From: Labilibaculum sp.
GTDB taxonomy: Bacteria; Bacteroidota; Bacteroidia; Bacteroidales; Marinifilaceae
DNA: 5,252 bases
Direction: 5' to 3'
NCBI GenBank assembly: GCA_016743925.1
Contig: JADGFH010000461.1
Location: 1 to 5,252 of the forward strand
In this document: one piece after another, positions 1-5,252 of the stretch
How positions within the stretch are numbered: the first letter of the stretch is position 1
Layout: each line of letters begins with the position of its first letter
Translations under genes and position numbers: made by a program
The notes under the pieces: generated by a model
Databases searched by the model: none
What the model was told of the DNA's origin: nothing
The model's input: the letters and a program-made list of their open reading frames with translations, nothing else

Positions 1-2245
1 CTATTACAGTACCTTTATTTACATTCTTTTTATCCGAAGTAAACAATTGATCTTTGAATGGATTAGCGATTTTAATTTTACCGCCTTTTTCAGATTTAAT
101 TATGACTTGTTCTACATAACCATTCTTTTTATGAGCAGATACTAAAAAAGCACCTTCTGTTCGTAATTTATTAAACGATACTGTATCCCAATCTTTGGGT
201 ATAGCAGGAAAAACTCTTACAATATCTGTATGACTTTGTATCAGCATTTCCTGAATTGCAGAAGCAAATGCAAAATTACCCTCCAAAGTAAAAGGTCGAT
301 ATTTAAACTTAGAATAGCCTTTATTAAATTGTTCTCCATTTGCATGAAAGGTATTTTTCAAACAAAAATTATTTGCAAATACACGTAGTGTTTCAGCAGC
401 TCCTTCACCATCAAACATACGAGCCTGAATATTAGCTAGCCAACTAAAAGAATAACCAACCCACCAATCCGATCCATGTTTTTTTAAATTTGCTACTGTA
501 TTTGTAATTATTTTCTGTGCTTCTTCGCCTTGTGACCAATCAACAACTCCTAAAGGATGAATTGCCATTAGATGCGAAAAATGACGATGAGATTCATGAT
601 AAGTAAGACTTGGAGAAAACATAAATCCACTTTCCTCATCAATCGCATAATTTGGCCATTCATTTAAAATCTTTCTCCATTTATCAGCTTCATTTGTTTT
701 ACCTAATTCAGTTGCAACTTCAGAAGCTTTTTCAAATGTCCATCTTATTAAAGCTAAATCGAAATTTGTAGTTTTATCAAACCAAGCCGAACTTGAATTA
801 TCATTGATCTCCGGACTTGAACTAATAGGTAATTTTCTCAATCCATTTTCATCTCTTACAGACAATTCATCTAAATGAATAGCAACACCTTTAATCCATG
901 GATATGCTTTTTCTTCTAGAAAATCTCTATCCATAGAATAACGCCAATGCAGATAAAAGTGCTGTGCTAACCAGGCAGAAACAGTCGGGCCAAACGAATA
1001 CTGAATCCAACCACCCATTGGTGCTCCGTTCAAAGTAGAAACTCCAGGTACATTCAACCCATTAGTTCCAAAATAATCCTTGGTATATTTCTTAAAGGTT
1101 GTTCTGTTTTCCCATAACCAATCAAGAAAACCTTCTTCCAAATCGTGGTGATTACTGCTATACGCTGGCCAATAACTCAATTGAGTATTCAAATCGTGGT
1201 GAAAATCTCCTTTCCATGGTGGAAGTTTACCATTATCTGCAGTCCAGATTGCTTGCAATGAAATCGGAGGAGCTCCTTTTCGAGCTACTGATCCAAATTT
1301 ATATTGTTCTAAATACCACTGTTTTGCCAACGTCTGATCGGGTAATTCTATCGAAGATTTTGCCCAAAAATCACTCCACCAGTTACGATGTGTCTCAAAA
1401 GCATTATAAAATCCTTTTTTAAATTCCTTTTTGACAATATCAGTAGCACTAGCTTTTTTTTCCCATTCAGGATATTCTGAACTTATACTCCAACATCCAT
1501 AAAGGTTATCTCCCCTTTTTTTCCATGAGACATTTACCTGATATTTAAAACCTCCAGATCCCTCCTGGATATATGTAATTTGATCCGTATCCTTAATAAT
1601 TTCTCCTTCAGGATAACCTAAACGGCGTAAGTCTTGTCCACTTACAGGACTAACTATTCCAGCTTTACCTTCAAGATTATAATCTGGCGCAATAAGCATA
1701 GGTTGAATTTCATTTTTCAATCCTTCAAAATGAAACCATCCAGTCATATCGGTAGCATGCACAAAAGTTAGTAATCTAGTTCCATTCTTCCACTTAACTT
1801 CACAAGAGCCATCAGAAATAGACAACCTTACAGAATCAACAGTTCCCAACGATTGAGTATTAAACTCTAATGCAGCTCCTGGAATTTTAGAAGGTGCAGG
1901 ATTTTGATCATAAGGTGCATCAAATGCCTTCTGAACAGCTTTATAATTATCATTTTTCCATTGCTCGTAGACCCATTTGTAGTTCCATTCAGGAGTGTCC
2001 AAATTTTTCATTGGGCGCATATCCCATAAATCAGCTCTATCTAAAGAGAAACGCAAATTTTCTCCATTCTGCCAAACTAATGCTCCAAGCATAGCATTTC
2101 CAATAGGAATTGCCTCATCCCAACGAGTAGCAAGTTCTGTAAACTGCATGTCAAATTCCAATTTTTTCAGCTGAATGCCTTCCTGCTTACAGCTAATAGA
2201 ACCAAAACAGAACATAAAAATTATCAATAATCTCAATATCTTCAT
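1..2245 (-). CDS. GH95-like glycoside hydrolase, exported probable lipoprotein, 3' end outside window
   Basis: The reading frame is open from the ATG at 2245 to the left edge: 748 residues, no internal stop. The N-terminus is a hydrophobic signal ending in SISC, so a lipoprotein anchored at Cys19 is likely, although the lipobox is loose. Residues about 35-280 form the N-terminal beta domain, with WDEAIPIGN (42-50) and SLDRADLWD (67-75) matching the GH95-type start. The (alpha/alpha)6 barrel follows at about 320-665, with LQAIW, HHDLNTQLSYWP (349-360), SSSPE (475-479), HRHFSHL (553-559) and TLEGNF (653-658). The C-terminal beta domain begins near 670 and is cut off. GH95 enzymes are inverting exo-hydrolases of alpha-L-fucosides or alpha-L-galactosides. 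Glu479 aligns with the general acid. The family's catalytic Asp is Glu655 here, and one of two assisting Asn is Asp351. Exact substrate is therefore uncertain; this appears to be a divergent GH95-like clade. It is transcribed away from the HTCS sensor. No Shine-Dalgarno precedes the start. Confidence 0.88.
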   Translation of the reverse strand, partial: MKILRLLIIFMFCFGSISCKQEGIQLKKLEFDMQFTELATRWDEAIPIGNAMLGALVWQNGENLRFSLDRADLWDMRPMKNLDTPEWNYKWVYEQWKNDNYKAVQKAFDAPYDQNPAPSKIPGAALEFNTQSLGTVDSVRLSISDGSCEVKWKNGTRLLTFVHATDMTGWFHFEGLKNEIQPMLIAPDYNLEGKAGIVSPVSGQDLRRLGYPEGEIIKDTDQITYIQEGSGGFKYQVNVSWKKRGDNLYGCWSISSEYPEWEKKASATDIVKKEFKKGFYNAFETHRNWWSDFWAKSSIELPDQTLAKQWYLEQYKFGSVARKGAPPISLQAIWTADNGKLPPWKGDFHHDLNTQLSYWPAYSSNHHDLEEGFLDWLWENRTTFKKYTKDYFGTNGLNVPGVSTLNGAPMGGWIQYSFGPTVSAWLAQHFYLHWRYSMDRDFLEEKAYPWIKGVAIHLDELSVRDENGLRKLPISSSPEINDNSSSAWFDKTTNFDLALIRWTFEKASEVATELGKTNEADKWRKILNEWPNYAIDEESGFMFSPSLTYHESHRHFSHLMAIHPLGVVDWSQGEEAQKIITNTVANLKKHGSDWWVGYSFSWLANIQARMFDGEGAAETLRVFANNFCLKNTFHANGEQFNKGYSKFKYRPFTLEGNFAFASAIQEMLIQSHTDIVRVFPAIPKDWDTVSFNKLRTEGAFLVSAHKKNGYVEQVIIKSEKGGKIKIANPFKDQLFTSDKKNVNKGTVI
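1139..1202 (-). repeat. 13-bp exact direct repeat inside the glycoside hydrolase gene, encoding two HHDL motifs
   Basis: The 13-mer caaatcgtggtga occurs at 1139-1151 and again at 1190-1202, a period of 51 bp or exactly 17 codons. On the minus strand both copies encode His-His-Asp-Leu, at residues 349-352 and 366-369. The first sits in the substrate-site segment that carries the assisting Asn residues in characterised GH95 enzymes. This may be a coincidence of similar peptide and codon use, or a small internal duplication. Confidence 0.6.
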
Positions 2246-2418
2246 ATTATCACAAATTAATTATGAATTTACTATCCTGTATTATTATATTTTTGACAAA
2301 CCTCCAATTTAATAAATACAACTAGCAGATCAGGTCTGGTCAATATTCTAAATAAATAATAATGACATATTTAAATTTATGGATTATCAATAATTACTCC
2401 ATTCTCCATAAGATAACC

Positions 2419-2428
2419 AGTAGCTACT
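2419..2428. repeat. 10-bp perfect palindrome AGTAGCTACT
   Basis: AGTAGCTACT equals its own reverse complement, with no central spacer. It is too short to be a terminator and no T-run follows directly. It lies about 215 bp upstream of the sensor start and 174 bp upstream of the hydrolase start, where a dimeric regulator could bind. The binding role is inference. Confidence 0.35.
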
Positions 2429-2459
2429 AGTCATTTTTTAATCGTCTCAAATATGACTA
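2428..2459. repeat. 7-bp inverted repeat TAGTCAT / ATGACTA, 18-bp spacer
   Basis: TAGTCAT (2428-2434) and ATGACTA (2453-2459) are exact reverse complements. The centre-to-centre distance is 25 bp, which is more than two helical turns. The left arm shares one base with the preceding 10-bp palindrome. It is a candidate operator, but 7-bp arms in AT-rich DNA can arise by chance. Confidence 0.3.
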
Positions 2460-2464
2460 TTTAC

Positions 2465-2477
2465 CTTTATAATAAAG
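2465..2477. repeat. 13-bp palindrome CTTTAT-A-ATAAAG
   Basis: CTTTAT (2465-2470) and ATAAAG (2472-2477) are exact reverse complements around one A. It starts 5 bp after the end of the TAGTCAT inverted repeat. A regulator site is possible; the simple A/T composition lowers its weight. Confidence 0.3.
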
Positions 2478-2580
2478 TGGAGATTTTAGTCTAATAGGTG
2501 GAAAATTTTATAAACCGCTATAAATAATGGATTTAAACGATTTTCATTTAAGATTTAAAAGTAACTTCATCTTCGTTTTA

Positions 2581-2612
2581 TTGTGATTATTCTAGGCATA
2601 ACTGTATTTTTA
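2581..2612 (+). promoter_or_regulatory. Candidate Bacteroidetes-type promoter of the HTCS sensor gene
   Basis: TTG at 2581-2583 and TATTTTTA at 2605-2612 are separated by 21 bp. The known flavobacterial/Bacteroides housekeeping promoter is TTG or TTTG, about 17-23 bp, then TAnnTTTG. The -7 element here differs only in its last base. Transcription would begin roughly at 2618-2620, giving a leader of about 25 nt before the ATG at 2643. The short motif in AT-rich DNA makes a chance match possible. Confidence 0.35.
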
Positions 2613-2642
2613 CCATGATCAAAATATAGAATCGAATTCATC

Positions 2643-5252
2643 ATGCTCAAATACAAATTGTTTATCACTAAATCTATTCTTCTAATAATAGCTTGCAGTA
2701 TTTGCCTCTCTTCATATGCAGATGAATCAACAAACTTTATCCACTTAAAAGCTGAAATTGGTCGACAGCAAACTATTGCAACAGGCGTAATTGAAGATTC
2801 ATTGGGGTATTTGTGGATCAACTCAAATTCAGGTATTCTGCGCTATGATGGTTATGATTATCGTCAATACTCTAATAATGAGATATTTGGCGAGCATGCT
2901 TCTACCGCATCAGTATTAGATTTATCAAAAGATTCTCGTGGCAATATTTGGTGTGTATCAAAAAAAGGTTCCATATCAAAACTGATGCGGTCAGAAAAGT
3001 TTTCGCCGAAATATTCATCCATTCGTATGTTAGCTGAACATCAATTTATAGAATCTTTTAGAGTTGATTCATCGAGACTTTGGTTAGGTAGCAATTTTGG
3101 AACCCTAATCGGTCAATCTCTTATAGATTCGACAATTATTAGATTTGATATTTATTCATCTGATGAATCCATTACATCTATCGTTGAAGGAAAAAAGAAT
3201 ATAATCTGGTTTAGTACCAACAAAGGTCGGATCTTCCAAGGAAATACATCAACAATGGCTCTGACTGAACTGAAAGGGCCATTCAACAACCCATTCAGCA
3301 CAACAAAATTAACAATCGACAATGAAGGTAATTTATGGATTGGAACAGAATTTTACGGTTTATTCGTTTATAATCTAGAAACGGAAATCTATGAACATTA
3401 TCATAACAAAGCCAACTCTTCGCATTACGTTCCAACCAATATGATCATTCGTATTTTTTGCGATAGTAAAGGAATAATTTGGGCTGGAACTGATGGAGGC
3501 GGGTTATACCAAGTTAATCCGAAAACAAGGCAGGTGAAAAAATTTACCCATTCTAAAACCAATAAGCTCTCACTTCAAAGCAATACAGTAATTGGAATCG
3601 GAGAAACGAAAAATAATGATATCTGGGTTTTCACAAACTATGGTAATATTAATATTTTGCCACACGAATCAACTACAGTTAGATATTTTAGCGGAAGTAT
3701 TTCAAGCTCCCCTACAAGGGTGTTATCCATCTTAAAATGCAGAAACGGAAACTTATGGATTGGCACTGATGGAGAAGGCCTTACGATAGTAGATAAATCC
3801 GGAAAGGCAATCAAACAACACATCGCAAACACAGAATCATCTAATGGTCTCACGGGCAATTATATTCAAGCAATAGCCGAAGATAAAAATCAAAACAAAT
3901 GGATAGGCACTTACTTAAATGGGTTGATCTATTTCAATTCAAGTACCAGTAAATTCTCATCAGTTAAGATGAGTAGTGAAAATGGACAAATAGCGACCGA
4001 TATTAGATCATTATTTATCGATAAAGAAGATCGCCTTTGGGTTGGTAGTAATGTCGGAATATCTGTTTATTCTATAGATGGAATACAACTTGCATTCTTT
4101 CCACACGATAGCAATGGTTTATATGGAAGCATTGCTGAAGTATTTATGGAAGATGAATTCGGTCAGATGTGGATCGGTATGTACCTTGGAGGAATAAGTC
4201 TATTACAAGAAAATCCAAATATATCGAATTCTAAATTCATAACTTATAAGTTATCATCATCAACAGATAAATCAGAAAATAGTGTACAACACGGTGCCCC
4301 TGATCATGCAGGTAATCTTTACTTGGTAAATTCCTATGGGAAATTACTCAAATTTAATCTTGCTGATAAAAAAATAAAACCAATCGAAGGTTTTAGCAAC
4401 GAAGAACTACACAAGGTTACTGCTGTTTTATTATCCGATAGTACAAATTTATGGATATCAAGAACAAATGGAATTTCTCATTTGGATTTAACGAATTGTC
4501 AAGAGTATTATTACACATGGAAAAATGGAACTCTGAAAAATCGTTTCCTTTCGGGTAGTGCAACCAAAACACAAGATGGCATTATGTATTTTGGTGGTGT
4601 TGGCGGATTAAATTATTTTAATCCACCTCAAATGAAAACCAACCAGAAGAAATTAAACCTTTACATCAATCATATTAAAATTGTTAACAGAGATGCTGAA
4701 GAGATAATTCCACACCAATTAGTTGGCGGAATTGAGCATCTAAAAACTCTAGAATTAAATCATAATCAAACTAGTTTTTCATTTCAGTTCTCTGTAATTA
4801 ACGACCACTTGGACCCCAACTATTTCTATGCCTACCGGTTAAAAGGATTTGACAGAAATTGGATAACAAGCGAAAACACCAGAATTGCAACCTACACCAA
4901 TATCCCTTACGGTAATTATACTTTTGAAGTTAAAGCTGGCAATAAAAGAGATAAGTGGGATATTGCCACACAAAAAATAAAAATAAAAATCCTATCGCCA
5001 TTATGGAGAAGATGGTGGGCTTACACAATTTACGCTATCGCTTTTTTCTTTATTAGTTTATTTATTATTCGATACTACATTATATGGGTTCGATTAAAAA
5101 AACAACTTTTAATGGAAGAATTGCTAAATGAAAAAAACAAAGAATTGTACGCAATGAAAATGAATTTCTTTGCCAAAATGTCTCATGAAATTCAAACTCC
5201 ATTAACCCTAATCTTATCACCCATTGAAAATATGATTGAACGTGCCGAGGGC
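2643..5252 (+). CDS. Hybrid two-component system (HTCS) sensor, N-terminal 870 residues, 3' end outside window
   Basis: The frame is open from the ATG at 2643 to the right edge; an in-frame TGA at 2616 makes this the first usable ATG. Residues 1-26 are a Sec signal peptide ending SYA. About 14 propeller blades follow (about 30-670), recognised by repeated D-x-x-G-N-L-W-I-G-T and G-L patterns; 14 fits two seven-bladed propellers. A Y_Y_Y domain lies at about 675-785 (YFYAYRLKGFDRNW, 727-740), then one membrane helix (about 793-812), a short coiled linker, and the kinase dimerisation domain with the H-box SHEIQTPLTLI and phospho-acceptor His848. HTCS proteins bind oligosaccharides in the periplasm and activate adjacent carbohydrate-utilization genes through cytoplasmic receiver and AraC-type domains. 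They usually exceed 1300 residues, so about a third is missing here. The usual Arg of HEIRTPL is Gln851. The divergent GH95-like hydrolase is a plausible regulon member; the ligand cannot be read from sequence. Confidence 0.93.
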   Translation, partial: MLKYKLFITKSILLIIACSICLSSYADESTNFIHLKAEIGRQQTIATGVIEDSLGYLWINSNSGILRYDGYDYRQYSNNEIFGEHASTASVLDLSKDSRGNIWCVSKKGSISKLMRSEKFSPKYSSIRMLAEHQFIESFRVDSSRLWLGSNFGTLIGQSLIDSTIIRFDIYSSDESITSIVEGKKNIIWFSTNKGRIFQGNTSTMALTELKGPFNNPFSTTKLTIDNEGNLWIGTEFYGLFVYNLETEIYEHYHNKANSSHYVPTNMIIRIFCDSKGIIWAGTDGGGLYQVNPKTRQVKKFTHSKTNKLSLQSNTVIGIGETKNNDIWVFTNYGNINILPHESTTVRYFSGSISSSPTRVLSILKCRNGNLWIGTDGEGLTIVDKSGKAIKQHIANTESSNGLTGNYIQAIAEDKNQNKWIGTYLNGLIYFNSSTSKFSSVKMSSENGQIATDIRSLFIDKEDRLWVGSNVGISVYSIDGIQLAFFPHDSNGLYGSIAEVFMEDEFGQMWIGMYLGGISLLQENPNISNSKFITYKLSSSTDKSENSVQHGAPDHAGNLYLVNSYGKLLKFNLADKKIKPIEGFSNEELHKVTAVLLSDSTNLWISRTNGISHLDLTNCQEYYYTWKNGTLKNRFLSGSATKTQDGIMYFGGVGGLNYFNPPQMKTNQKKLNLYINHIKIVNRDAEEIIPHQLVGGIEHLKTLELNHNQTSFSFQFSVINDHLDPNYFYAYRLKGFDRNWITSENTRIATYTNIPYGNYTFEVKAGNKRDKWDIATQKIKIKILSPLWRRWWAYTIYAIAFFFISLFIIRYYIIWVRLKKQLLMEELLNEKNKELYAMKMNFFAKMSHEIQTPLTLILSPIENMIERAEG

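Larger units (their letters stand above)
2246..2642. promoter_or_regulatory. Divergent intergenic region between hydrolase and HTCS sensor
   Basis: This 397-bp, strongly AT-rich gap lies between the two start codons, so it must hold the promoters of both genes. I see no open reading frame of substance, tRNA or rho-independent terminator in it. It contains a Bacteroidetes-type promoter candidate close to the sensor gene and a cluster of palindromes in the middle (2419-2477). For the hydrolase, the minus strand reads TTAATTTG at 2260-2253, one mismatch from the TAnnTTTG -7 element. It lies only 7 nt before the ATG and has no -33 partner at normal spacing, so no promoter is called on that side. 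Confidence 0.6.

Noticed and set aside
1099..1422. 107-codon plus-strand open frame
   Set aside because: It lies fully antisense to the glycoside hydrolase gene, whose frame gives clear family motifs here (the HHDLNTQLSYWP segment). The plus-strand product resembles nothing I recognise.
1894..2094. 66-codon plus-strand open frame
   Set aside because: Antisense to the N-terminal domain of the hydrolase, in the stretch encoding SLDRADLWD. A shadow frame.
2288..2295. TATTTTTG on the plus strand, an exact TAnnTTTG match
   Set aside because: There is no TTG/TTTG at the expected distance upstream, and it would give a leader of over 300 nt for the sensor. Such matches are common in AT-rich DNA.
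2293..2298. Perfect TTGACA, the classical sigma-70 -35 box, on the plus strand
   Set aside because: No TATAAT-like hexamer lies 16-18 bp downstream (the bases there read about aataca), and Bacteroidetes housekeeping promoters do not use this consensus. It is also about 345 bp from the sensor start.
2301..2305. GGAGG on the minus strand, a Shine-Dalgarno-like sequence
   Set aside because: It is about 56 nt upstream of the hydrolase ATG, far beyond functional spacing, with no other start codon suitably placed in that frame.
2377..2411. 7-bp inverted repeat TTATGGA / TCCATAA with a 21-bp spacer
   Set aside because: Short arms, a long spacer and no other supporting signal make a chance occurrence likely in this AT-rich gap.
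2567..2821. 84-codon minus-strand open frame
   Set aside because: It begins inside and antisense to the start of the HTCS sensor and ends in the intergenic region. It covers the sensor signal peptide on the other strand and has no recognisable domain.
3638..3859. 73-codon minus-strand open frame
   Set aside because: Antisense to propeller blades of the sensor, which are well supported by repeated W-I-G-T motifs.

Overview
The window comes from an AT-rich genome of the Bacteroidota (Bacteroidetes). The main reason is the plus-strand gene, a hybrid two-component system (HTCS) sensor with a two-component-regulator beta-propeller array, a Y_Y_Y domain and a histidine kinase H-box. This architecture is characteristic of that phylum. 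The lack of Shine-Dalgarno sequences before both start codons and the apparent lipoprotein signal on the glycoside hydrolase agree with this.

The layout is simple: two divergent genes, each cut by a window edge, separated by a 397-bp intergenic region. Positions 1-2245 (minus strand) encode the first 748 residues of an exported glycoside hydrolase related to family GH95 (alpha-L-fucosidase / alpha-L-galactosidase clan); only part of the C-terminal beta domain is missing. Positions 2643-5252 (plus strand) encode the first 870 residues of the HTCS sensor: signal peptide, about 14 propeller blades, Y_Y_Y domain, one transmembrane helix and the start of the kinase domain. The rest of the kinase, and presumably receiver and AraC-type DNA-binding domains, lie beyond the right edge.

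The pairing looks like one end of a polysaccharide utilization locus or a smaller carbohydrate-response cassette. The likely logic, which is inference, is that the sensor detects an oligosaccharide in the periplasm and activates nearby genes, including possibly the hydrolase. The intergenic region holds a plausible Bacteroidetes-type promoter for the sensor and a cluster of short palindromes that are candidate regulator sites.

No RNA gene, mobile element, CRISPR array or terminator is visible. The most interesting points are departures from the GH95 catalytic consensus: Glu655 where the family has the catalytic Asp, and Asp351 where it has an assisting Asn. I did not find a clearly new multi-gene system.
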